From Alteromonas stellipolaris (GTDB taxonomy: Bacteria > Pseudomonadota > Gammaproteobacteria > Enterobacterales > Alteromonadaceae): a stretch of 64,000 nt of DNA. How positions within the stretch are numbered: the first letter of the stretch is position 1; each line of letters begins with the position of its first letter. A program made the translations under genes and the position numbers. This document shows, piece after piece, positions 1-9,088 of the stretch. The stretch covers positions 4,588,001 through 4,652,000 of the forward strand of contig NZ_CP013926.1 of assembly GCF_001562115.1 (NCBI RefSeq), given 5' to 3'. The notes beneath the pieces are model-generated. The model was given only the letters and a program-made list of their open reading frames with translations, was not told the origin of the DNA and ran no database searches.

Positions 1-1096
1 ATTGTCTGACTTCAACCGTTCGTTAAATCAATCAGGGTACTTCAACCGCGTTATTGCAAGGCCTGTAGTAAGTGACGCTGAAGGGCTAAATGTACCTATC
101 GAGGTTTCGCTAGCACATCGCCCTCGTGATGCTTTTGATGTTTCTATCGGTGCTGCTACCGACACTGGCCCACGTGTAACATTAGGCTGGGAGCGCCCTT
201 GGGTAAATGATCGCGGTCATTCAATATCGTCCGATATTTTTATCTCTCAACCCGAGCAATCGGTTACGGCTGACTATCGCATTCCGATGCAGAATATCAC
301 CAAAGATTACGTTAGCTTTGAAGCAGGTTATCAGTTCATTGAGTACAGCAATACTTCGATTGAAAGTGAAACCTTATCACTTGCTGCCCACCGCTACTTT
401 CAAGAAGATAATTCTCCTTGGCAACACGATGGCTCTATCACCTATTTACGAGAAACCTACGATCAAGGCGACACTGACAACACCACAACGTCGCTAATAC
501 TGCCAGGCTACTCGATAACTTACATTACCAAAGATAACGACCTTAATATTAACAATGGCAATTACTTTCAGTTCTTAGCCCAAGCAGGGCGAGATAATCT
601 TGGCTCTGACATCAATATTGTGAAATCCGTATTGGAAGGCATGGTCATTCGTACCTTTTCTGATGTGCATCGAGTTTCTATTCGAGGCGAGCTCGGCGCT
701 ATTAAAACCAATGACTTTTCACAAGTGCCTACATCACTGCGGTTTTATGCCGGTGGCGATCAAAGTGTTCGTGGGTTCGATTATCGAGAAATTTCCCCTA
801 CGGACGATGTTATCGACCCTGAAACCGGTGACACTGTTACCGATGCCATTGGTGGAAAATACTTGGCAACTGCCAGCGTGGAATATGCTTACCGCATTGC
901 ACAAAATTGGCGTATTGCCGCCTTTACCGATGCGGGCACGGCAACCAATGATTTAGATACTACATTAACTTACAGCGTGGGTTCGGGCTTTCATTGGCTA
1001 TCTCCTATAGGCCCAGTTCGCGTTTACGTAGCTCGGGGCTTTGCACCAGATGAAAAGACATGGCAGCTGCATCTAATGCTGGGGCCAGAGTTATGA
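1..1096 (+). CDS. tamA: TamA outer-membrane translocation factor, C-terminal part (partial)
   Basis: The gene enters from the left edge, so the signal peptide and the first POTRA domains are missing; reading frame starts at base 2. About 364 residues are visible: the end of the last POTRA domain, then a long stretch of alternating beta-strands typical of an Omp85/BamA barrel. The Omp85 loop-6 signature VRGF is present in the segment DQSVRGFDYRE, followed by strands ending in LHLMLGPEL. TamA forms the outer-membrane half of the TAM complex, which assists insertion of outer-membrane proteins and, with TamB, links inner and outer membranes. The stop codon overlaps the start of tamB (ATGA), so the two are translationally coupled. 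The family assignment is firm because tamB follows directly. Confidence 0.93.
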   Translation, partial: LSDFNRSLNQSGYFNRVIARPVVSDAEGLNVPIEVSLAHRPRDAFDVSIGAATDTGPRVTLGWERPWVNDRGHSISSDIFISQPEQSVTADYRIPMQNITKDYVSFEAGYQFIEYSNTSIESETLSLAAHRYFQEDNSPWQHDGSITYLRETYDQGDTDNTTTSLILPGYSITYITKDNDLNINNGNYFQFLAQAGRDNLGSDINIVKSVLEGMVIRTFSDVHRVSIRGELGAIKTNDFSQVPTSLRFYAGGDQSVRGFDYREISPTDDVIDPETGDTVTDAIGGKYLATASVEYAYRIAQNWRIAAFTDAGTATNDLDTTLTYSVGSGFHWLSPIGPVRVYVARGFAPDEKTWQLHLMLGPEL

Positions 1097-4000
1097 GAAA
1101 GCGCACAATTTCAACCATTCTATTAACGCCTGTGCTTATCGTGGTGTTTGTTTACGGATTATTAATTAGCCCTTTGGGTGGACCAACTATTCGCCTTATT
1201 GCCAATAATCTAGTGAGCGGGCTAAGTATTGAAAGCATTGAGGGCGGCCTGGCTGACAACCTTACTATTTCAAACGTTAAGTGGGAAAATGCGCAGTGGC
1301 GGGTACACGCTGAGTATGCGTACCTTGATGTTACGTGGCGCTGTATCTTTGAGCCTAGAGTCTGCGTTAACGAAATAAATGCCAACGATATACTTGTGGA
1401 GCAATTAAGCGCGGCCCCAGAAACAGAATCCACTGAAGAAACAGGCAGTTTTGCGCTGCCTTTACCTATAGAAGTAAGCCAAGCCAAGGTTGAGCGTTTT
1501 ACCCTTAACATGCCGAGCCAGACGGTTGAACTAGGGAAGTTAAACTTAGATGAGTTCTTGGGCAATGATAAGCTGACGATATCATCGGTGTCGCTTGAAG
1601 ATTTAGCCGTTACCCTTCATCAAGTTGAAGCATCCACTCAAACAACAGCCTCTTCGGCTAACGCGAACAAGGATGATGCTCCCTCTGAAAGTAGTGCTGA
1701 CAATAGTGCCACGAACAAATCACTACCAAAATCTTATTCGCTTTCATACACCGCCCCAGAACTGCCCACGGTTTCATCGCCTATTCCAATAAGAATCGGG
1801 GAGTTTTCACTGACCAATGGCACCTTAAACCAAGAAGAATCTGCCCAAACCTTATCAGCATTTACCTTTGAGGATTTTGAATTCGCTAATGCCAGTGTGT
1901 CCTTGGCCAATTTAAATATGGTACACCCTCAAGGAACACTTAATGGAGACATTGCCATCACCTTAGATGGTGCTTATCCGTTGTCAGTCTCACTAAACGG
2001 TAGCGGCCTTATAAGTGACAACCAGCAGCAAGTAGACTTTCAAGCATCAGGGTCGCTAGCAGCACTTGAAGCTGATCTTAAAACTGAAGGGGCGATGAAT
2101 GCTAAAGTGAATTTGTCAGCCGACGTACTTAGCGACAACTTGCCCATTTCATTTAGCGCAACGTGGAAGGAACAACCCTTACCCACTTTGGAGTCTGGCA
2201 CTTTACACGATGGCGCGTTAACCCTTAATGGCACCATGGGCGACTACCTATTAGATGGCGGGGCAGCCGCCACCTTGCCAGATGTAGGCAAGGTGCCTGT
2301 AGCGCTAAATGTGGTGCTAAAAGAACACAACATCTTCGTGAACGAAGCCAAAATTGAAGCGTTGGAAGGCAGTATTAGCAATACCGGTACCTTGTACTTA
2401 GATGAGGCGATTTCTTGGGAAGGAAACACCACCTTTACCAATGTCTCTGGGGTTCAGTTTTCTGAGTACGCGCCTGAGCAGTTAGAAGGTGGCTTTACCA
2501 GCGTGATGCAATATACGGAAAAAGGCCCGCAAGTCAGTATTCGAGATTTAGACTTAAAAGGCGTTTTGCAAAACAAACCCTTTTCGGTAGCGGGCGCTTT
2601 CGTTTATTCCGGCCCCAGCGACTTACTGGTTGCCTCGCTCGCTGTAGAGCAAGCCGAAAATAAAATTGATGTGGTAGGGCAACTGTTAAACAAACGCTAT
2701 ATCAACGCTGATATTGATCTTAATGTAGCGGCAATTGCCGACCTTTACCCTGAAGTAGCTGGGGCGATATCTGGCAACATAAAAGCCACAGGCCCATGGA
2801 CTAACCCCGTTGCCAAAGGCGCACTTAATTTTTCAAATATTGCGGTGTCGCCTGGGCTTTCAAACGCGGCAGCCCAACAAGGCGAAATCAATGGCAAGCT
2901 TGTCATTGATGGCTCATACACAAACCATAAGGTCGACCTTGATGTAACCCTACCGGAACATAGTGTTGCATTAAGCCTTGCGGGCAAATGGCAAGACAAC
3001 ACATGGGCAGGACAAATTGAGCAGAGTAAATTAAAACTCGCTAATATGCAGTGGGCGTTGTCATCACCATTTTCTCTAAATGTCGGCACGGCCCCTTTTA
3101 GCGCCAATGTGGGCGAACACTGCTGGCACTCGAGGGAAGAGGGAGAGCTTTGCATCACCAGCTTGAACTACCAAGAAAATAAAGCGAAGTGGAATGTATG
3201 GGCTAAGGCATTGCCTGTTGGCTTGTGGGCGCACGAGCTTGCGCCGGATATAATAGCGGCAGCAGCACCGGCAACCTTATCGGTGAAAACCCAAGGCCAA
3301 TATTCCCAAGCCGATCCTATCGATGCGACTTTTACGGCGTCTTTATCACCTGCCACATGGCAGTTGGGAAAAGAACGACCACTCGCTATAACCGTTAATT
3401 CTGTGGAAACCACCGGTACTTTTAAGCAGGGAGAGCTTAAAGCTAAGTCGCTTATTGCCAGTGAAGATTTAGGCAATGCCACACTCAATGTGAATACGTC
3501 TCCCTTTGAAACGCGCAAACCCATAAGCGGTAATTTGGAACTACTTAACATTGATGTCGCGCCACTGAAGCCTTTATCCCCAGCTATTCGCACCCTTACG
3601 GGTGTGATGAATGGCACAATCACGCTGGCGGGATTTGTCGACTCACCGGACCTCACAGGTGAACTACGAATAGAAAACGGCGCCATTGATATTCAAGACA
3701 CGCCCGTGTCACTAGAAAACTGGACTCAATCAATTACGTTAAACGGCCAACAAGCCAACTTCGACGGCACGTTTTTGCTGGGCGGTGGTAAAGGGTCGCT
3801 AAACGGCGATCTCAGTTGGTCTGATGTACCAAGCGCGAACATTAATTTGAAAGGCGATAAATTTGAGGTACGCCAACCAAACATGCGTTTGCGGGTATCG
3901 CCAGATTTGAAAGTAGCGGCTACCGCCGACAAGGTTGATGTATCAGGCAGTGTCAACATACCTTGGGCGCGTATTGAAGTTGAATCATTGCCTGAAAGCG

Positions 4001-4953
4001 CGGTGTCACCGTCCAAAGATGTTCACCTTCGCGGCGAACCGCCTAAAGAAGAACCCCTTGATATTGTGCATGCGTCTGTGATGGTCAATATCGATAAAGC
4101 CAAAACAGGTGAAGTGAAGCTGGAAGCATTTGGTTTAACCGCAAGTTTGCACGGCGGCGTAAAAGTGAATAACCAACCTGCTTTGGTGGGCTTTGGTGAT
4201 TTACAAATACTCAACGGTCGCTACAACGCCTACGGCCAGCAACTTGTTATACAAACGGGCGAAGTGCAGTTTAATGGCCCTATCGATCAACCCATGCTGC
4301 TGATTGAAGCCATTCGCGACCCAGACAAAACTGACGATGATGTAATTGCTGGCATTAGAATAGACGGCGCCGCCGATTCCCCAAGCATTAACTTATTCTC
4401 CGAGCCTGCAATGGATCAGCAAAATGTACTCTCGTACTTGCTAACAGGGTCTGGCCCAGACGCTGAAAGCGAAGATCCTAACTACACTGCATTGTTACTG
4501 GGCTTTGGCCTTTCAAATACCAAAACGTTAACCGGCCAAGTAGGTAATGCATTAGGCATTGATGATTTCAGCTTAAGCACTAATGAGAACAAACTGTCAG
4601 TAACCGGTCAGATTAATGACAGGTTAACGGCTGAATATAACGTAGATGTGGGGTTGAGTAACAATGATTCAAGCAGCACACTTCGGCGTAGGCAAGACCC
4701 GCCCGATTTAGCATTGCGATACCGCTTGTTGCCTCGTTTATTTTTAGAAGCGGTACAAACCACCATTGAAGATCAGTCTGAATTCGCCTTAGATTTATAC
4801 TATGAATTCTTCTTAGGAGAAGAAAAAGACGATGATGATAGTGAAGGTCGTGTTGAAGATGGTGATGGTGATGGTGATGGAAAAAATCATGAAAGCAGCG
4901 ATACCAGTAACGGTGAAGCTGCTATCCCAAAGGCCGAAAAAGCGACAAATTAG
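1093..4953 (+). CDS. tamB: TamB translocation and assembly module subunit (DUF490)
   Basis: This encodes about 1286 residues, the usual size for TamB. An N-terminal signal-anchor (MRKRTISTILLTPVLIVVFVYG) holds it in the inner membrane. A long AsmA-like beta-rich region of repeated TLSG/LNGDL-type strands would span the periplasm as a lipid-conducting groove, and the conserved TamB C-terminal domain lies at about 940-1240. The start at 1093 is chosen because ATG overlaps the tamA stop; an upstream in-frame ATG at 1060 lies inside tamA. TamB works with TamA in outer-membrane protein assembly and phospholipid transport. Unusually, about 45 acidic, low-complexity residues (Asp/Gly repeats, then Glu/Lys) follow the last predicted beta-strand LDLYYEFFLG. 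Confidence 0.93.
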   Translation: MRKRTISTILLTPVLIVVFVYGLLISPLGGPTIRLIANNLVSGLSIESIEGGLADNLTISNVKWENAQWRVHAEYAYLDVTWRCIFEPRVCVNEINANDILVEQLSAAPETESTEETGSFALPLPIEVSQAKVERFTLNMPSQTVELGKLNLDEFLGNDKLTISSVSLEDLAVTLHQVEASTQTTASSANANKDDAPSESSADNSATNKSLPKSYSLSYTAPELPTVSSPIPIRIGEFSLTNGTLNQEESAQTLSAFTFEDFEFANASVSLANLNMVHPQGTLNGDIAITLDGAYPLSVSLNGSGLISDNQQQVDFQASGSLAALEADLKTEGAMNAKVNLSADVLSDNLPISFSATWKEQPLPTLESGTLHDGALTLNGTMGDYLLDGGAAATLPDVGKVPVALNVVLKEHNIFVNEAKIEALEGSISNTGTLYLDEAISWEGNTTFTNVSGVQFSEYAPEQLEGGFTSVMQYTEKGPQVSIRDLDLKGVLQNKPFSVAGAFVYSGPSDLLVASLAVEQAENKIDVVGQLLNKRYINADIDLNVAAIADLYPEVAGAISGNIKATGPWTNPVAKGALNFSNIAVSPGLSNAAAQQGEINGKLVIDGSYTNHKVDLDVTLPEHSVALSLAGKWQDNTWAGQIEQSKLKLANMQWALSSPFSLNVGTAPFSANVGEHCWHSREEGELCITSLNYQENKAKWNVWAKALPVGLWAHELAPDIIAAAAPATLSVKTQGQYSQADPIDATFTASLSPATWQLGKERPLAITVNSVETTGTFKQGELKAKSLIASEDLGNATLNVNTSPFETRKPISGNLELLNIDVAPLKPLSPAIRTLTGVMNGTITLAGFVDSPDLTGELRIENGAIDIQDTPVSLENWTQSITLNGQQANFDGTFLLGGGKGSLNGDLSWSDVPSANINLKGDKFEVRQPNMRLRVSPDLKVAATADKVDVSGSVNIPWARIEVESLPESAVSPSKDVHLRGEPPKEEPLDIVHASVMVNIDKAKTGEVKLEAFGLTASLHGGVKVNNQPALVGFGDLQILNGRYNAYGQQLVIQTGEVQFNGPIDQPMLLIEAIRDPDKTDDDVIAGIRIDGAADSPSINLFSEPAMDQQNVLSYLLTGSGPDAESEDPNYTALLLGFGLSNTKTLTGQVGNALGIDDFSLSTNENKLSVTGQINDRLTAEYNVDVGLSNNDSSSTLRRRQDPPDLALRYRLLPRLFLEAVQTTIEDQSEFALDLYYEFFLGEEKDDDDSEGRVEDGDGDGDGKNHESSDTSNGEAAIPKAEKATN

Positions 4954-4992
4954 TTAACTAACTTTGACGGGGCGGCAGGTCTTCACAAATGG

Positions 4993-5592
4993 CTAGCCGC
5001 CGTCACTCATATTATTTAATGCCGTTAATTTTTTTTCAAATTGCTTTTGCCTGCGATGCGCCCAAACATACCACACTGCCATAATGCCAGCGGTGATTGC
5101 TGTTACCATCAGCACCAGCCCATACTCCCTTTCCTCTGCTGCCTTAGCCAAGGTAAAGATGGTATTAAATGCAATAACAATAGGCACGGCTATCCAGGCA
5201 GAATGTTTATTAATAAAGGCAATACGTGCATTGTTTTTAAACTGCTTTTTCAATTGTTGTACATGATTATTAGTTTGCGCATTACTGCCAAACGCAGCCA
5301 CTCTTCTAAGCCAAAGCTGATAACCAAGCAAAGGGATAACGAAAAACATTAGGCCAAAATATAAGACGCGAGCAGTAACCGGAAGCTCGCCCCAGTAATG
5401 TATAAAAATCCAAACTCCTGGTACTAACGACAAGCAATCGATTAGAAAATAAAGACGCTGCTTTCTTGTTTGGCTTTTAAACGTTTTTTTCACCTCTTCC
5501 AAATCTACATTCGACACGGGTTGGGCTTGCCATAACGCGCTGAGGTCGTTGTCGATGCCATTATCATCAGCGCTTTTATTAAAATCATTCAT
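4993..5592 (-). CDS. Membrane protein, probable anti-sigma partner of the adjacent ECF factor
   Basis: This is a 199-residue protein with a soluble N-terminus of about 45 residues and then about four hydrophobic segments in two pairs (around 50-66, 75-95, 135-150 and 158-175), ending in a basic tail. It overlaps the upstream ECF sigma gene by 8 bp, which is the usual arrangement for a sigma factor and its membrane-bound inhibitor. No zinc-binding HxxxCxxC anti-sigma motif is visible, so the role is inferred only from context and topology. It could instead be a target or accessory membrane protein of unknown function. The sequence itself is not one I recognise. Confidence 0.6.
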   Translation of the reverse strand: MNDFNKSADDNGIDNDLSALWQAQPVSNVDLEEVKKTFKSQTRKQRLYFLIDCLSLVPGVWIFIHYWGELPVTARVLYFGLMFFVIPLLGYQLWLRRVAAFGSNAQTNNHVQQLKKQFKNNARIAFINKHSAWIAVPIVIAFNTIFTLAKAAEEREYGLVLMVTAITAGIMAVWYVWAHRRQKQFEKKLTALNNMSDGG

Positions 5593-6082
5593 CGGCGTCT
5601 CCTTCTAATACACTTGCTTTAGCCCGCTTTAAAATAACCCCTACATGAGATTTGGTTAGGCCGCATATATCAGCAATTTCATCATAAGATAAGCCTTCTA
5701 AGGAAAGGGTAAGTACTTGTCGCGGCTGTACTGCTAGTGCACGTACTTTAACGAGTAATCGTGTTAGTGATTGTTGTTGGCTGGTGGCCGTTTCAGGGGA
5801 AACTTGTGACATTTGCTCAATAACCACGTCATCATTGTACTCATCGGTATCGATGCGCTTCACCTGATTTGCCACGTGAGTAACAGCGCGGTTATGGGCA
5901 ATTTTTAGAATATAAGTTTTTACACTGCTATCGCCTTTAAAGCGCACTAACCCCTGCCACACAGCAATAGCTATTTCTTGTAGCAATTCCTGCTGTAACG
6001 CGTGGTTAGCCTCGTAACTGTTCGCCACACGACTTAATAGACTACCGTACTGTGCAAACACATCTTCAAATCCTTGCCCCAA
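5585..6082 (-). CDS. ECF-type RNA polymerase sigma factor
   Basis: The 165-residue protein has the two-domain ECF layout: region 2 at about 20-85 (LLQEIAIAVWQGL, then SVKTYILKIAHNRAV) and region 4 at about 105-160 with a helix-turn-helix (LSYDEIADICGLTKSHVGVIL). It would direct RNA polymerase to a small stress regulon, perhaps envelope-related given the neighbours. The start is a TTG at 6082 preceded by a GAGG/GAGAGA purine stretch; no ATG occurs in the conserved N-terminal part. The gene overlaps the following membrane protein gene and is divergent from a PspB-like gene. An inverted repeat lies in the divergent promoter region. The ECF subgroup was not determined. Confidence 0.85.
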   Translation of the reverse strand: MGQGFEDVFAQYGSLLSRVANSYEANHALQQELLQEIAIAVWQGLVRFKGDSSVKTYILKIAHNRAVTHVANQVKRIDTDEYNDDVVIEQMSQVSPETATSQQQSLTRLLVKVRALAVQPRQVLTLSLEGLSYDEIADICGLTKSHVGVILKRAKASVLEGDADE

Positions 6083-6220
6083 TCTCTCGTCCTCAGTATT
6101 TCTTATTATTCACTGCGCTGCATTGTCGACTATTACGGCAAAAGCCACCCATTTACTGTGCTTACTTGCATGTGATGACAGAAATCATCAGTGCTTATTT
6201 TGTGTAGTCTAGGGTTAGCG

Positions 6221-6250
6221 AAAAAAATTACATCTCTTTGTAATTTTTTT
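6221..6250. promoter_or_regulatory. Perfect 12-bp inverted repeat in the ECF/PspB-like divergent region
   Basis: The left arm AAAAAAATTACA (6221-6232) and right arm TGTAATTTTTTT (6239-6250) are exact reverse complements with a 6-base spacer. The repeat lies between the starts of the leftward ECF gene (6082) and the rightward PspB-like gene (6343). A terminator is not needed between divergent genes, so an operator, an attenuator or a 5'-leader hairpin is possible. The function is unproven. Confidence 0.45.
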
Positions 6251-6342
6251 TGAAACCTAAAGACTAGTAAGCATGAAGGGTGTTATCGAGACACCACTAT
6301 TGGGTACAAAATCGGGCACAAACTTTTACCTTGGAGCACACT

Positions 6343-6618
6343 ATGTCTACCTTAAGCATTTTTTTACTTATTGGCTTTATCACCGTCATCGCTCTAGGCG
6401 CAAGTTACTTAGATGCTAAGTTTCAATGGCGTCTTAACGACTGGATGAGTGGCACGTGTAGCAATCCATTCATTGCTAGCAAAGCCACACAGCAACAACA
6501 GCTTATTGAGAAAAAAGATAAGCAAATTGCCGCCTTAGTTGAACGAGTCGAAACACTGGAAGCCATAGTGACTCAGCCGGCTTATGAACTGAATCAAAAA
6601 ATTAATGCACTTAGGTAA
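6343..6618 (+). CDS. Small membrane protein with PspB-like architecture
   Basis: This 91-residue protein begins at an ATG with GGAG 7 bases upstream (6333-6336); a longer reading from 6280 adds an unlikely hydrophilic leader. It has one N-terminal membrane segment (residues 3-21, STLSIFLLIGFITVIALGA) followed by a charged amphipathic, coiled-coil-like helix (QQLIEKKDKQIAALVERVETLEAI). The final part resembles the RMRERIQALE segment of phage-shock protein B, which senses inner-membrane stress and signals to PspA. pspA and pspC are not next to it, so the name is only an architectural likeness. It is transcribed divergently from the ECF sigma operon, which fits an envelope-stress role. Confidence 0.5.
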   Translation: MSTLSIFLLIGFITVIALGASYLDAKFQWRLNDWMSGTCSNPFIASKATQQQQLIEKKDKQIAALVERVETLEAIVTQPAYELNQKINALR

Positions 6619-6649
6619 TGCGCTTAAATCATGCCTAGCTAGTTCATAC

Positions 6650-7552
6650 TTAGCCACTTAAGGGTGGGCGTCGCATAAACATGGGCACTTTTCCCATAGC
6701 AATGGCGTTGCCCACCAGTACCACGACTACGCCAAGTACAGACAGCCAACTCCACGTATAACCTTCAAAAAAGGTGGAGATAACCAGCGCTACAATGGGG
6801 TAAACCAGTACCACATAAGCAGCTTTGTCGGCGCCTATTTGCTTTAGCAACTTCATATAAGAACCAAACGCCAACACCGAGCCGAAAAGCGCCAGATAAA
6901 GCAGCGAAATATAAAACTCGGGCGCCGTTGGAACAACCAAAGTTTCGTTTGTGACCCACGCGGTAATATAAAGCATCACCATGGCATAGCTCATGGCGTA
7001 AAAATTCATTTGAATAACTGGCGTACCTGAAGTGAGGATCCGCTCTGAAATAACGTTACCAATTGATGCACTGAAAAAAGAAACAAACGCGATAGAAACG
7101 CCCGCAGCCAATGCTGCATCCATGGATACTTTAGAGAACTCAGGTACAAACATACACACGATGCCAGCCAGCCCCAAAGTAGCCCCCACCACAACTTCTA
7201 AGCGAATAGGCTGCTTTAACCACCACCTGCGAAGCACCACATTAAAATAAATAATACTCGAGCTCATAAGAGCGAGTAACGCACTAATAATATGTGCTTG
7301 CGCCATGTAGAGCAGAGTATAGTTAAGGCAATATAGGAAGAAGCCAACTCCTGCCATTTTAATGTGAATGTGTAACGGTAGCTTAAACGGCAAACCACGT
7401 ACCGCGCAAAATAGCCCTAAACACAGCGCCGCTAAAGTATATCGCCACGCAACGGCTAAGGTCTCAGCGGTATGCCCTATTTGATAAGTAATCGCTATCC
7501 ACGTTGACCCCCAAATAAGCGTACAAATGGCAAAGAGCACACCATTATTCAT
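6650..7552 (-). CDS. DMT-superfamily (EamA) transporter
   Basis: The protein has 300 residues, ten predicted membrane helices and two EamA repeats. The first contains the signature WGSTWIAITYQIG near residues 14-26, and the second starts at about residue 150. EamA proteins export amino acids or other small metabolites across the inner membrane; the substrate cannot be read from the sequence. The start codon overlaps the end of the preceding 2-hydroxyacid dehydrogenase gene by 4 bp, so it is the last gene of a leftward unit beginning with proB. It ends 31 bp from the convergent PspB-like gene with no obvious terminator between them. Confidence 0.85.
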   Translation of the reverse strand: MNNGVLFAICTLIWGSTWIAITYQIGHTAETLAVAWRYTLAALCLGLFCAVRGLPFKLPLHIHIKMAGVGFFLYCLNYTLLYMAQAHIISALLALMSSSIIYFNVVLRRWWLKQPIRLEVVVGATLGLAGIVCMFVPEFSKVSMDAALAAGVSIAFVSFFSASIGNVISERILTSGTPVIQMNFYAMSYAMVMLYITAWVTNETLVVPTAPEFYISLLYLALFGSVLAFGSYMKLLKQIGADKAAYVVLVYPIVALVISTFFEGYTWSWLSVLGVVVVLVGNAIAMGKVPMFMRRPPLSG

Positions 7553-8595
7553 GTCTGATCATCTATAAACTGCATTAAATGGTTTATTGCCTTATTGAAT
7601 AAGCGCTGACGAGACTCATTCGCCATCCACGCCGTATGAGGGGTAACAATAAGATTGGGGACAGAGCCCGTTAGCAAAGGATGATCGGTGGGAGGAGGCT
7701 CTTGAGATATAACATCAACCGCCGCGCCGCCTATTTGCCCGCTTTTAAGCGCAGCCACCAGCGCATCTTCATCAACTAACCCACCTCTGGCAGTATTAAT
7801 AAGAAAGCTGGTACGTTTCATCAACGACAACCGAGCTTCGTTGAAAAGGTGATAATTATCATCAGTGAGTGGGCAATGCAGGCTGACTACATCGGCGCTA
7901 GGTAACAATGATTCCAGTGAAGGTCGTGGGTCGCGCTTATTATCGACCCGTTCCTCTGAGGAAAGCCCGCCAGGCCGCGCCGCGATACTCACCTTCATAC
8001 CCATTGCGATAAATAGCGCTTCAACTCGCTTGCCCAACTCTCCATAACCAACGATAACCGCATGTTTGCCGGCAAGCTCCACAATAGGGTGTTCGGTTAA
8101 GCAAAAGTGCGGCGATGTGGCCCATTTACCTTGTTCAACATCGTTATGATACTGAGGAAATGCGGTGGCTAAATTAAGCAGCAACATTAAGGTATGTTGG
8201 GCAACGCTGTCGGTGCCATAACCTTCCACATTCTGCACGTAAATATTGTGAGACTGGCAGTAACCCTTATCTACGTTATTAGTACCTGTGGCCATGACGC
8301 CCACATACTTTAACGCTTTGGCGTGTTCTAGCGCCTCGCTATTTAATACTACTTTGTTGGTCAACACGATATCGGCATTCGCTATTCTGCCAACCACCTC
8401 TTCTGGAAGGGTGTTGTCATAGCAAGTTAATTCAACATTTAGGCTACTGAGCAATGACGTATCTATTGTGTCTGAATTTAGTAAATCTGCACTAAAGGTT
8501 TCAGCATCAAGAAAAACCCCTTTTAGCTTTTTCTGTGGATGTTTCTGAATGCTTTTTTCGCCCGCTTGAGTGGATTGACTATTGACCACCGGCAT
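7549..8595 (-). CDS. D-isomer-specific 2-hydroxyacid dehydrogenase
   Basis: This is a 348-residue NAD(P)-dependent dehydrogenase of the glycerate/phosphoglycerate dehydrogenase family. The Rossmann motif is VGYGELGKRVEALF (about 180-193). The family signature with the catalytic Arg appears as FLINTARGGLVDED (about 261-274), followed by the Glu in VDVISQEPPP and the catalytic His in VTPHTAW near residue 322. It would reduce 2-keto acids such as hydroxypyruvate or glyoxylate. The first 25 residues are polar and non-conserved, so the true start may be downstream of 8595. It overlaps the thioesterase gene by 17 bp and the transporter gene by 4 bp, suggesting tight co-translation. Confidence 0.88.
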   Translation of the reverse strand: MPVVNSQSTQAGEKSIQKHPQKKLKGVFLDAETFSADLLNSDTIDTSLLSSLNVELTCYDNTLPEEVVGRIANADIVLTNKVVLNSEALEHAKALKYVGVMATGTNNVDKGYCQSHNIYVQNVEGYGTDSVAQHTLMLLLNLATAFPQYHNDVEQGKWATSPHFCLTEHPIVELAGKHAVIVGYGELGKRVEALFIAMGMKVSIAARPGGLSSEERVDNKRDPRPSLESLLPSADVVSLHCPLTDDNYHLFNEARLSLMKRTSFLINTARGGLVDEDALVAALKSGQIGGAAVDVISQEPPPTDHPLLTGSVPNLIVTPHTAWMANESRQRLFNKAINHLMQFIDDQT

Positions 8596-9052
8596 TTCCT
8601 TGATTGTCTGCCTCGCCTATAGACTCACAAATAGACTCAAGTGCCGTTTTAATATTTGAAGGAATAGGTACGGCTTTGTCAGAGAGCCTGTCCACAAATA
8701 CATGCACAAATTGGCCGTGCGCCACCCGGCGTTTAGCCTCACCGGTATAAACTGATAAACCGTAAGTAACCGAACTTCGGCCTAACTTTATCACCCGTAA
8801 CCCAACGTAAATTGTTTCTGGATAAGCTGCTGGCGTAATATATTGGCACTGGCTACTGACAACGTAAGCCACGGCGCTACTTTCTTGAATATTAAGGCCG
8901 CCCTCGTCAATTAAAAAGCGATTTACGGCGGTATCAAAAAAGCTGTAATACATCACATTATTAATGTGACCGTAGGCGTCGTTATCTTGCCAGCGAGTGG
9001 CAATTTCAAGGTGATAAGGGTAATCGTTGAGCGATGGTGTAATGTCTGTCAT
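8579..9052 (-). CDS. Acyl-CoA thioesterase, 4-hydroxybenzoyl-CoA thioesterase (hotdog) family
   Basis: This is a 157-residue single hotdog-fold protein. The family signature is RWQDNDAYGHINNVMYYSFFD (about 20-40), in which the Asp after the Q/D pair and the HxNN segment are the usual active-site region of YbgC/4HBT thioesterases. It would hydrolyse acyl-CoA thioesters in the cytoplasm; the chain preference is unknown. It lies between proB (36 bp upstream) and the 2-hydroxyacid dehydrogenase gene, which it overlaps. The metabolic link to its neighbours is not clear. Confidence 0.85.
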   Translation of the reverse strand: MTDITPSLNDYPYHLEIATRWQDNDAYGHINNVMYYSFFDTAVNRFLIDEGGLNIQESSAVAYVVSSQCQYITPAAYPETIYVGLRVIKLGRSSVTYGLSVYTGEAKRRVAHGQFVHVFVDRLSDKAVPIPSNIKTALESICESIGEADNQGNAGGQ

Positions 9053-9088
9053 GCGTGGCGTTATCCCAAAAAGTTAAAAGTGTGGAAA

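Noticed and set aside
1152-4214. Several antisense frames within tamB
   Set aside because: They are shadows of the long coding frame, with unstructured Ser/Pro-rich translations and no family resemblance.
5871-5886. CACGTGAGTAAC resembling half of a parS site inside the ECF gene
   Set aside because: Only the central CACGTGA matches; the outer arms fail and it lies in coding sequence.
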